Below are positions 1-5,505 of a stretch of DNA of 5,964 bases, in pieces. The DNA is taken from contig JAFGKO010000398.1 of NCBI GenBank assembly GCA_016928525.1, positions 1-5,964 on the forward strand, in the 5' to 3' direction. How positions within the stretch are numbered: position 1 is the stretch's first letter; the number at the start of each line of letters is the position of its first letter. Made by a program: the position numbers and the translations under genes. Under the pieces are notes generated by a model. That model saw nothing but the letters and a program-made list of their open reading frames with translations, did not search any database and had not been told where the DNA came from. This DNA is from Anaerolineales bacterium. Lineage in GTDB: Bacteria; Chloroflexota; Anaerolineae; Anaerolineales; Villigracilaceae.

Positions 1-100
1 CAAACTCGCTGTGCAGATGTGTAACGAGCGCGGCAGCCTGGGTCTCCAGGGCGCTTTCCATGATTATTTTGTGGATGCTTTTTGCAGACAAATTAGCCAT
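1..100 (-). CDS. Unknown protein, N-terminal fragment (runs off left edge)
   Basis: An open frame begins with ATG at 100-98 and stays open to the window edge, giving 33 visible residues that begin MANLSAKSIHKIIMESALET. I chose this start because it overlaps the end of the cysteine hydrolase gene by 8 nt (ATGGCTAA, sharing the hydrolase stop codon TAA). It is also preceded by GGAGG at 117-113, with a rather long 12-nt spacer. A second in-frame ATG at 61-59 has no Shine-Dalgarno. The overlap suggests translational coupling to the hydrolase. The visible residues look like an amphipathic helix rich in Ala, Ser and Leu, with no signal peptide or membrane segment. I do not recognise the family, and too little is present to assign a function. 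Confidence 0.6.
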   Translation of the reverse strand, partial: MANLSAKSIHKIIMESALETQAAALVTHLHSEF

Positions 101-710
101 TGTTGAAGATAACCTCCGAGGTTGGTTTCACTTCGATTTGCATAGCGCTCAGCTTCTCGTTCCATTCTTCGATCAGCTTGGCGGCCTGTTTGTTGAAGCT
201 GCTGTGCCCATCCTGGACCAGGATTACGTTGAAGCCTAATTCCTGCGCTCCTATACAGGTGGCCCTCACACATCCATGCGTGACGAGGCCTGTGACAACC
301 ACGGTGGTGACACCGCGCACCCGCAATGTCTTTTCCAGCAGGGTGTCTTCAAAGGCGTTTCCATGGCGTTTGTGAATGATGGTGTCGGTGTTCAGGGGGT
401 GAAGCTGAGGATGTAACTGCCAGGCCGCCGAGTCTTTCACTAAGGCTCTGGTGTCTGAGTGCTGCACGTAGACTACCGGAGCGTTGTTCAAGTGTGCGCG
501 GGCAATGAGCACAGTGATATTCTGAAGTAGCTCGTCTGCTTTATAGATGGGGGTGGATTTTTCGAAAAGCCCTTGTTGCACATCAATGACCAGCAAAGCG
601 ACAGAATGGTGATTATTCTTCGTTGATGGTGTGTTTTCTGATGTTTCCATTGTGAAATCCTTTCTTTGGTCTCTGGCTGTGTCTACAACATTCGGAACAA
701 TTTCAATCAT
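93..710 (-). CDS. Cysteine hydrolase, isochorismatase family
   Basis: A complete 205-residue protein with the isochorismatase-like fold (members hydrolyse isochorismate, nicotinamide, ureido or N-carbamoyl compounds). The expected catalytic triad is visible: Asp43 in ALLVIDVQQGLF, Lys114 in IIHKRHGNAF, and Cys147 in TGLVTHGCVRAT, where the Val-Thr pair before the Cys region is the usual cis-peptide site. The tail DGHSSF...AAKLIEEWN resembles the cysteine hydrolases that lack an aryl carrier domain, so isochorismate itself is unlikely to be the substrate. The true substrate cannot be read from sequence. The start is ambiguous: ATG at 710 has AAGGAG 5 nt upstream, while ATG at 650 (METSEN..., 185 residues) has GAAAGGA 7 nt upstream and gives a length closer to the family norm, because the core begins at about residue 38 of the long form. 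It probably acts as a soluble cytoplasmic enzyme. Confidence 0.93.
   Translation of the reverse strand: MIEIVPNVVDTARDQRKDFTMETSENTPSTKNNHHSVALLVIDVQQGLFEKSTPIYKADELLQNITVLIARAHLNNAPVVYVQHSDTRALVKDSAAWQLHPQLHPLNTDTIIHKRHGNAFEDTLLEKTLRVRGVTTVVVTGLVTHGCVRATCIGAQELGFNVILVQDGHSSFNKQAAKLIEEWNEKLSAMQIEVKPTSEVIFNNG
648..664 (-). promoter_or_regulatory. Second ribosome binding site and internal start of the cysteine hydrolase
   Basis: GAAAGGA at 664-658 lies 7 nt upstream of the in-frame ATG at 650-648. This site competes with the upstream AAGGAG at 721-716 serving ATG 710. The segment between the two starts, MIEIVPNVVDTARDQRKDFT, precedes the conserved fold and has no family counterpart that I know of. 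The shorter product is therefore a serious candidate for the real or a second form. Confidence 0.5.
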
Positions 711-782
711 TTTTTCTCCTTGTTTGGTAGAGGGATCACCTAACTTGACCTATGATTGTCCGGCGCGTCCGCAGTCTGAAGC

Positions 783-2006
783 TCAGGCGGCGACCTCGTA
801 GTGGTCGTCCACCCAGGCGTATAGCGCCGTGACATCGTCGAGCATGTCGCGGGTCAGCTCGCGGGTGCGAATATACTTGAAGTAATAGCACATCTTGACG
901 GGCTTGCCACGGTAGACCGCCGGGATGGAATTGAACGGGAGTTTGCGGTTGGTCTGGTTGCAGAACCCGTATGCCCGGCACTCGCCTGTGGAATTATACA
1001 CGAGGTCTTGCAGCGGCTCCGGCAGGGCGTCGAGCTGTCTCAACAACGTCTTGAACGTGGCTTTGTCTTCGACGAACGTGTAGAGGACCTGGCGATGATA
1101 CCGTGACTCGAACTGAGTTCTGAACTGGAGCCTGAAAGGCTCGCCCTCCCGATCGGTGTAGGTCTTGGTGAACGTCAAGTCTATGAAATTCGTTACGTCA
1201 AGCTCACTGCCCCAGTCAGAGCTTTGCTGGAATCTCTGCGCGAGAAGCATATCCACAAACTGCCGGTAGGTCTCGGGGTTGTTGCTCAGCTCTTGCATCA
1301 CGTCCAGAGCATAGTCATAAGCTGGATCGAACAGCACGCGCTTGAAGATGCGGTTCTTGATCTGACCGAGGTACCGCGCGTGTACGGTGATTTGCCACTT
1401 CGGGAGATCGACCTCGTCGCCGACCTCCTGGCGCCACCGGGCGTCGTAAGCGTCGGATTCGGCGACGCCGAGGGTAGCGAGCAGCTTCCAGGCGCCCCAC
1501 ATCTCAGGATACACCAGGCTCGACAGGGACAGGGTTCCACCGGCGTCAGCGCAGGATAGGCCCAGGGCGGTGAGGTGCTTGACCAGCGTGGTATAGGCGC
1601 GCTTGTTGAGGCTGAGGGCGTCCTTCTCGACCACCAGTGCGTTGCCATGTACGGCGCCCAGCTCACCCAGGCGCTGCAGGCTGTCGAACAACCCCTCGAT
1701 CTTGTCCTCGTTCTTACGCCGCAGCTTGCGGGCTTCCAGGTATTTCTTCGCTTCGTCTTTGTAGATCCTCTCCGGGTTGGGGCGATCTTCCGTCTCGTCG
1801 GGCTCCATCGTCATCCCAATGAGCGCCGGATCATGGTACAGTGCTGTGTAGATGCCGGTGATGAAGTCGTAGAGTTGGCGCTGCGCGGTCTCGCTCGCCG
1901 CGTCCGGCGGAATAGAGCGGAAGTCGGGCTGGGTGGCGATGTAATTGTAGACCAGGCGTTGTGAGACATTGTCAAAATCGGTACCGGTACGGTTCTCGAA
2001 GTTCAT
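783..2006 (-). CDS. Conserved-looking hypothetical protein, 407 aa, family not recognised
   Basis: I do not recognise this protein. ATG at 2006 was chosen because AAGGAG (2018-2013) lies 6 nt upstream. An ATG 39 nt further up (2045, giving 420 aa) has no properly spaced Shine-Dalgarno and adds a low-complexity polar stretch. The product looks soluble and mainly helical, with no signal peptide or membrane segment. A highly charged Lys/Arg/Glu helix, KKYLEARKLRRKNEDK, spans about residues 87-102. The C-terminal third is rich in aromatic and basic residues and has Cys at about 343, 349 and 373 (STGECRAYGFCNQ, then VKMCYYFKYIRTREL), a spacing that could hold a metal or a disulfide. The gene is GC-rich (1441-1500 is 70% GC) and is oriented with its neighbours. 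It lies between the GyrI-like gene (60-nt gap) and the cysteine hydrolase (72-nt gap), which suggests a shared pathway but not a specific role. Confidence 0.85.
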   Translation of the reverse strand: MNFENRTGTDFDNVSQRLVYNYIATQPDFRSIPPDAASETAQRQLYDFITGIYTALYHDPALIGMTMEPDETEDRPNPERIYKDEAKKYLEARKLRRKNEDKIEGLFDSLQRLGELGAVHGNALVVEKDALSLNKRAYTTLVKHLTALGLSCADAGGTLSLSSLVYPEMWGAWKLLATLGVAESDAYDARWRQEVGDEVDLPKWQITVHARYLGQIKNRIFKRVLFDPAYDYALDVMQELSNNPETYRQFVDMLLAQRFQQSSDWGSELDVTNFIDLTFTKTYTDREGEPFRLQFRTQFESRYHRQVLYTFVEDKATFKTLLRQLDALPEPLQDLVYNSTGECRAYGFCNQTNRKLPFNSIPAVYRGKPVKMCYYFKYIRTRELTRDMLDDVTALYAWVDDHYEVAA

Positions 2007-2012
2007 TTCGCT

Positions 2013-2018
2013 CTCCTT
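2013..2018 (-). promoter_or_regulatory. Shine-Dalgarno that fixes the start of the 407-aa gene
   Basis: AAGGAG on the minus strand, 6 nt before ATG 2006. It decides against the longer reading from ATG 2045, which lacks such a site. Confidence 0.75.
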
Positions 2019-2030
2019 ATCTTTGTGCGT

Positions 2031-2056
2031 GTGTCGTGAATTCATACGTGCGACAC
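2031..2056. repeat. Short inverted repeat GTGTCG-14 nt-CGACAC in a gene gap
   Basis: Perfect 6-nt arms at 2031-2036 and 2051-2056 are separated by 14 nt, within the 60-nt space between the GyrI-like gene and the 407-aa gene. The loop contains an EcoRI-like GAATTC palindrome. There is no run of T after it in the direction of transcription, so it is not a factor-independent terminator. It could be an operator, an mRNA hairpin shielding the start region, or chance. Confidence 0.3.
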
Positions 2057-2066
2057 CAGAGCCTTT

Positions 2067-2561
2067 CTACTTTACCCCCATGGTGATTCCTATCAGGTTG
2101 TGCGGCGACTCGACGCCCAAAAAGTAGTAGTTCCATTCCTGACATTCTCCGGTATGCTCCAATCCCGCTTCCTCCATAGCCTTCTTTAGCGCTTCGTAGG
2201 CCTCTACGATGTGCGCTAGACTTCCCCAGAGGAGCAAACTTGCACAGGGATAGGGCGGTAGGATTTTGACCTGCGCCGCGCCTGCGGGCTGCGTTCCCGG
2301 TTTCACCGGAATCCCGACCTCCATTAGAACCATATCAGGCTCGCCCGCACTGACCCTGTAGTAACGTGTGATATCCGGCCCGGCTTCCCCGAGGCCGGCC
2401 TGTGCTTTGGCCGCATAGAGGCTCTCCAGCAGGAGATCGAGATACTTGTCGAGGTCGCTGAATGGTATGGGCGGGCTGGTGACGTAAAAGAAGGTGATTT
2501 CTGGCAACGTTTGTACGCGCATTGGGCTGATGAAAAATTCTGGTATCGCTTGTGATTCCAT
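2067..2561 (-). CDS. Stand-alone GyrI-like small-molecule-binding protein
   Basis: A 164-residue protein that matches the SHS2-duplicated GyrI-like/effector-binding fold found at the C-terminus of AraC- and MerR-type regulators (Rob, BmrR) and in SbmC/GyrI. The first half contains VQTLPEITFFYVTSPP, and the middle strand DMVLMEVGIPVKPG is typical of the family. The second half has LLLWGSLAHIVEAYEALKKA followed by the strand around ECQEWNYYFLG, with acidic residues that in relatives contact ligands. There is no DNA-binding domain, so it is not a regulator by itself. Relatives of this form bind hydrophobic or cationic compounds, and some hydrolyse toxic cyclopropanoids. The start is firm: AAAGGAG lies 6 nt before the ATG. 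The start codon is only 2 nt after the stop of the upstream VOC gene, so the two are probably translationally coupled. The ligand is unknown. Confidence 0.82.
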   Translation of the reverse strand: MESQAIPEFFISPMRVQTLPEITFFYVTSPPIPFSDLDKYLDLLLESLYAAKAQAGLGEAGPDITRYYRVSAGEPDMVLMEVGIPVKPGTQPAGAAQVKILPPYPCASLLLWGSLAHIVEAYEALKKAMEEAGLEHTGECQEWNYYFLGVESPHNLIGITMGVK

Positions 2562-2563
2562 TT

Positions 2564-3064
2564 CTACTCCTTTGTTTTATTGTGGGTGGTTTGAGTCATC
2601 TGCTGCACCATCTCGATCGGCATTCCCGTGCGGCGGGACGTTTCCTCCACCGACATCCCCTCCGCCAAAAACCGCGCGACGACGACCGTCATCAGTTCTC
2701 CCACTTCGACGAGATGACCGTCGGGATCGTAGACGTGAAACACCCGTTGTCCCCAGGGTTGTGTGTGGGGTGGTTGGATAACCTCTATTCCGGCTTCTGT
2801 GGCCCGCGCAAACACTGCGTCCAGGTCATCGGTTTCAAAGCAGAATTCAAAATTCTTGCGTCCCAATGGGCTGGTGTCGTTCACGGAGGCATTGAAAATC
2901 ATCTGGTGAGCATGGTCTACTTGCCAGAGCGCGAAGCCTCCTTCGAAACTCAGATTGACGCCCATATTCATCGCCACTTTCTGGTCAAGTAGGTCTTCGT
3001 AGAAGTGGCGCGAAATGGCAATGTCCTTAACGAAAACCACAGGGGGCTGGCATTGAATTGTCAT
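2564..3064 (-). CDS. VOC (glyoxalase/bleomycin-resistance fold) protein with helical C-terminal tail
   Basis: A 166-residue protein with one vicinal-oxygen-chelate domain in residues 1-124. The features are PPVVFVKDIAISRHFYEDLL (strand plus helix 1), the strand around FALWQVDHAHQMIF, the second module FEFCFETDDLDAVFARATEAG, and the closing signature VYDPDGHLVEVGE with Glu120 at the usual metal-ligand position. The first-strand His of classical metal-dependent members is not evident, so catalysis is uncertain and a binding or resistance role is possible. A tail of about 40 residues (VVARFLAEGMSVEETSRRTG, then MPIEMVQQM) looks like a helix-turn-helix-type segment that some VOC proteins carry after the domain. 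The start has GGAGG with a 9-nt spacer. The stop is followed 2 nt later by the GyrI-like start. Substrate unknown. Confidence 0.88.
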   Translation of the reverse strand: MTIQCQPPVVFVKDIAISRHFYEDLLDQKVAMNMGVNLSFEGGFALWQVDHAHQMIFNASVNDTSPLGRKNFEFCFETDDLDAVFARATEAGIEVIQPPHTQPWGQRVFHVYDPDGHLVEVGELMTVVVARFLAEGMSVEETSRRTGMPIEMVQQMTQTTHNKTKE

Positions 3065-3104
3065 AGGCTCGTTCCTCCAGGAAGTCTAAAGTCCAAGTCG
3101 ACAG

Positions 3105-4271
3105 TCATTGCAGCGCCAATTCGAGATGTTGGATGGCCTCGGCATCTTTGTCGCGTGCCTGGCGGACGATATCGGCCATCGCGCGGCGTTTGGCGGGATC
3201 GGCCATCGCACGGAAAGCGTCGGGATTATCGATGCCGCCGGCCAGGTCCCAGATGAGCCACATCAAGTCGTGTTCTGCGGTGTAGCAGGCGGCGGCGTGG
3301 AGAATGTGTTCGGCCGTGCCCCGATGGTTTGGCCCGGCGGCAAAGTGCTCGGTGATCTCGGCCAGGAAGATGGAGCCGTACCAACGCGCCTCGGCCAGTG
3401 CCCCGATGGCATCGTTGTGAATCTGATGATGCGCGCGCAACGTGGCTTCGTCATCGGCGGGCCATTCGGCGTCGCGCAGCAGGTGGTCGGCCCAGGCGGC
3501 GTAAGCGGCCAGCCCGTTGTAACGGTTGCGATACCATTCCGGCGCGTCCGGTTCGGGACGCACCATGGGTGTCCGCGCGACCTTGATCAGCCAGCGTAAC
3601 GCGTCGCGGCTGACTTCTGGCAACGACGGCTTGGGCTGCTTCTCGCCGATGATGAGCAAGTTCTCGGTATCCTTAAACCAGTCGCGCTTGCGGAAGTAGC
3701 CGTGTTGTTCTGCAACCCCCGGCTCAAACTCAACACCGGCATTGACCTCCGGGAAGTTCTGGAAGAAACTCCAGCCAATGAGCACGTCGCCACCCTCATC
3801 GTAACCGGTGATGATGGATGGCTCCGGCGGGCCAATGACACCGTAGCCGAGGACAGGCATCCCCCGGTCAAGGCTCTCGATGATGCGCTGGCGGAAAACA
3901 GCTTCGTTGTCGCGGCCATCTTCTTTCATCACAGCCTCGTAAGCGTAGCCGATGGCCTCGAAGATGTGGCGCTCCACCGCTCCGGCGTCGTCGGACATAT
4001 AGAGGAGCGCCATATTGTCGCCGTGCCAGCCCTCTTTCCACGAGAGGAAGGCGGCTGCGCCGGACACGCCCACTAGAAATGAATAGGTGCAGAAGACCTT
4101 GCAGGCCTGACCGCGCACCGGGCAATGCTTGCAGCCGTAATCCTCTTCACCCAGGTATTCCAGGATTGCCCGTATGACGGACGGGATGATGATGTCTTCC
4201 GGGCAGCGTTTGCCGCCCTCATAAAAATGGACACGTGGAACATTCTCTAAAACAAAGCGTTGGTTTGACAT
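3105..4271 (-). CDS. BtrH N-terminal-like (C39/papain-fold) protein
   Basis: A 388-residue protein. The N-terminal half (about 1-215) resembles the BtrH-N family, a papain-like fold whose founding member, BtrH, transfers an acyl group in butirosin synthesis. The resemblance rests on RCPED...PSVIRAILEYLG around Cys23, which I place at the nucleophile position. It also rests on FLVGVSGAAAFLSW at about 65-78 and on VIGPPEPSIITGYDEGGDVL, with its GYDE signature, at about 145-164. The His that usually precedes the GYD strand is not visible. A Cys cluster, Cys47-x2-Cys50-x6-Cys57-x3-Cys61, is unusual and could bind metal. The C-terminal half (about 220-388) is helical, Ala- and His-rich (AHHQIHNDAIGALAEARWYG), of unknown role. 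TAGGAGG sits 5 nt before the ATG. The start lies 9 nt after the RidA stop. The protein is probably cytoplasmic and the substrate is unknown; peptidase, acyltransferase or amidase are all possible. Confidence 0.75.
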   Translation of the reverse strand: MSNQRFVLENVPRVHFYEGGKRCPEDIIIPSVIRAILEYLGEEDYGCKHCPVRGQACKVFCTYSFLVGVSGAAAFLSWKEGWHGDNMALLYMSDDAGAVERHIFEAIGYAYEAVMKEDGRDNEAVFRQRIIESLDRGMPVLGYGVIGPPEPSIITGYDEGGDVLIGWSFFQNFPEVNAGVEFEPGVAEQHGYFRKRDWFKDTENLLIIGEKQPKPSLPEVSRDALRWLIKVARTPMVRPEPDAPEWYRNRYNGLAAYAAWADHLLRDAEWPADDEATLRAHHQIHNDAIGALAEARWYGSIFLAEITEHFAAGPNHRGTAEHILHAAACYTAEHDLMWLIWDLAGGIDNPDAFRAMADPAKRRAMADIVRQARDKDAEAIQHLELALQ

Positions 4272-4280
4272 AGATACCTC

Positions 4281-4655
4281 CTACTCTTTCTTCCCCTTAT
4301 AAGCTATGGCATCTATCTGTACTTGCAGCCCATCCGGCCCGCCTACGTGGGCAAAATCTGTGCCGATGGTCTTGCGCGCCGGATAGACCCCCTTGAACCT
4401 TTCTTTGAACACTTTTTCCATGACGGGGATATTCCATACATCTCGCAAGAGAATATCCACTTTCACTACGTCGCTCAACGTGAGGTTGACCTTTGCCAGC
4501 CGTGCTTCCATATCATCCAGTGCACCGTGGACTTGTTCTTCGACGGATTTGCCGACATTGCCCACGCAGAAACCCAGGAAGACAAAGTCCCCGGCTACCA
4601 CGTATTCGGAATAGGCCCATTCCTCGTTAACCCCGCCGCGTACAATCTGGTTCAT
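4281..4655 (-). CDS. RidA family (YjgF/YER057c/UK114) protein
   Basis: A 124-residue protein of normal length for the family, which forms cytoplasmic trimers. Canonical RidA hydrolyses reactive 2-aminoacrylate and other enamines/imines to keto acids plus ammonia, protecting PLP enzymes. Visible features are SEYVVAGDFVFLGFCVGN near residues 16-33, the helix EEQVHGALDDMEARLAKVNL, VVKVDILLRDV, and the hallmark YPARKTIGTDF, where Arg94 matches the carboxylate-binding catalytic Arg105 of E. coli RidA. The acidic residue of the last strand is Asp115 (QVQIDAIAY) rather than the Glu120 of E. coli. Keeping the Arg favours real deaminase activity over the binding-only subgroups, but the insertion AHVGGPDG points to a divergent subfamily. 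AAAGGAG lies 6 nt before the start. Placed just upstream of the BtrH-like gene, it may clear an imine intermediate made by the cluster. Confidence 0.92.
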   Translation of the reverse strand: MNQIVRGGVNEEWAYSEYVVAGDFVFLGFCVGNVGKSVEEQVHGALDDMEARLAKVNLTLSDVVKVDILLRDVWNIPVMEKVFKERFKGVYPARKTIGTDFAHVGGPDGLQVQIDAIAYKGKKE

Positions 4656-4695
4656 TGTTTTCTCCTTTGTCGTTTTTGTTTCTTGATCTGCGCCG

Positions 4696-4818
4696 CTAAC
4701 TGATCTTTTTGCATGGCGAGTAGAAGTCCAGGATCACTTTCTCGCCGCGTTGTTCCGGGATGCGAAAGCGCTTGTGCGAGTAGGATTTCACCGAGAATTT
4801 GACTAGTTTTGTTCCCAT
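4696..4818 (-). CDS. Small ORF, 40 aa, with strong Shine-Dalgarno
   Basis: This frame runs from ATG at 4818-4816 to TAG at 4698-4696. The product begins MGTKLVKFSVKSYSHKRFRI and ends EKVILDFYSPCKKIS. It has GGAGGG at 4832-4827 with an ideal 8-nt spacer, is co-oriented, and fills the space between the HEAT-like gene and ridA (37 and 40 nt away), all of which favours a real gene. The peptide is strongly basic in its first half and has a single Cys near the C-terminus. The tail KVILDFYSPCKK resembles the strand entering a thioredoxin-type Cys motif, but it stops there and no continuation in another frame fits before ridA. It has no membrane segment. I do not recognise a family. A regulatory, peptide-precursor or adaptor role cannot be told apart. 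Confidence 0.6.
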   Translation of the reverse strand: MGTKLVKFSVKSYSHKRFRIPEQRGEKVILDFYSPCKKIS

Positions 4819-4826
4819 TTCAATAT

Positions 4827-4832
4827 CCCTCC
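4827..4832 (-). promoter_or_regulatory. Shine-Dalgarno of the 40-aa small ORF
   Basis: GGAGGG on the minus strand, 8 nt before ATG 4818. It lies in an otherwise AT-rich 39-nt gap and is the main reason to believe the short frame is translated. Confidence 0.6.
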
Positions 4833-4857
4833 AGAAATTCTGTTAAAATCTATCTAC

Positions 4858-5502
4858 CTATAAATCATACTTCCTGACGAGTTCTTTGGCTTTGCGCCTT
4901 GTTTTGGGACTAATGCTGCCAATACCATCTCTGATAAATGCGTTTATCCCTTCTTTGTTATGCATTTCTTCATATACAGCATCGAATATGTCCAGGATAT
5001 CAGACTTCAATACCGCTCTCTGTTTTTCAGGATAAGCGCAGCGGATATCCATATCCAACAAAAGCGCAATGATTTGCTCCCTGAACTCGGGCTTATACCT
5101 GAAAATCTTCAAGCTGTTTTGAACACAACATTGCCCTGTCATAAACTTGGCATCGTTGATGTGCTCGAAATAATCGTGGTAAATCTTCGAGAACAGGTCC
5201 TCTTGGTCAACCTGCGTTAAATTGGCGATGATGGTAAGGGCAAAATCCCGGTGATAGGAATTCTTATGTTTCAACAAGGCGGCTATCTCAGGCCAATAGC
5301 GATAAAACAAGTCTGGCCTTTGCTCGCTCGCTTTCGAGACAACGTAGTAACAGTGGTAATAGACCATGATATGCGGGTGCGTGACCATCTGTTTGACGAT
5401 TTCATCCCTGATGCAGTCATCGCTCACGACCAGTTGAACGAATTTGTCAACATCGACGTCTTTGACCGATATTTCTTCTATCAATTGATTTACATCCATC
5501 AT
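4858..5502 (-). CDS. HEAT-repeat-like alpha-solenoid protein
   Basis: A 214-residue protein made almost entirely of predicted amphipathic helices in pairs. Repeat-like units are visible around residues 25-75, 76-115 (HKNSYHRDFALTIIANLTQV, which has the typical Asn-x-x-x-Arg-x-x-Ala-Leu pattern between HEAT helices), 116-155 and 160-214, ending SPKTRRKAKELVRKYDL. Such solenoids are binding scaffolds and no catalytic motif is seen. Cys pairs (Cys125-Cys126) and many Tyr residues are notable, but their role is unknown. The start is ATG ATG at 5502 and 5499 with no good Shine-Dalgarno. It lies 3 nt after the stop of a 39-codon ORF that does have one, so translation probably depends on reinitiation from that ORF. 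The gene is AT-rich (4921-4980 is 33% GC, 5101-5160 is 38%) compared with the flanking fpg and BtrH-like genes, a hint of separate origin. Partner unknown. Confidence 0.85.
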   Translation of the reverse strand: MMDVNQLIEEISVKDVDVDKFVQLVVSDDCIRDEIVKQMVTHPHIMVYYHCYYVVSKASEQRPDLFYRYWPEIAALLKHKNSYHRDFALTIIANLTQVDQEDLFSKIYHDYFEHINDAKFMTGQCCVQNSLKIFRYKPEFREQIIALLLDMDIRCAYPEKQRAVLKSDILDIFDAVYEEMHNKEGINAFIRDGIGSISPKTRRKAKELVRKYDL

Positions 5503-5505
5503 GTA

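Noticed and set aside
711..782. Internal promoter in the 72-nt gap before the cysteine hydrolase
   Set aside because: No credible -35/-10 pair on the minus strand could be found, and the only TTGACC is on the plus strand with no gene to serve.
1575..1964. Long plus-strand open frame of 129 codons
   Set aside because: It lies wholly inside the 407-aa minus-strand gene in GC-rich DNA. I saw no Shine-Dalgarno or family motif, so it is a shadow frame.
2007..2045. Upstream start (ATG 2045) for the 407-aa gene
   Set aside because: There is no properly spaced Shine-Dalgarno, and the added residues are polar and low-complexity, while ATG 2006 has an ideal AAGGAG.
2031..2056. Inverted repeat as a transcription terminator
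   Set aside because: It has only a 6-nt stem with a 14-nt loop and no following U-tract on the minus strand.
3108..3599. Plus-strand open frame of 163 codons
   Set aside because: It is antisense to the BtrH-like gene, which has clear family motifs and a strong Shine-Dalgarno. The plus frame has neither.
3702..4076. Plus-strand open frame of 124 codons
   Set aside because: It is a complementary shadow of the BtrH-like gene core with no independent support.
4656..4695. Frameshifted continuation of the 40-aa small ORF into a full thioredoxin
   Set aside because: Only 40 nt remain before ridA. They are A-rich, contain the ridA Shine-Dalgarno, and encode no redoxin-like residues in other frames.
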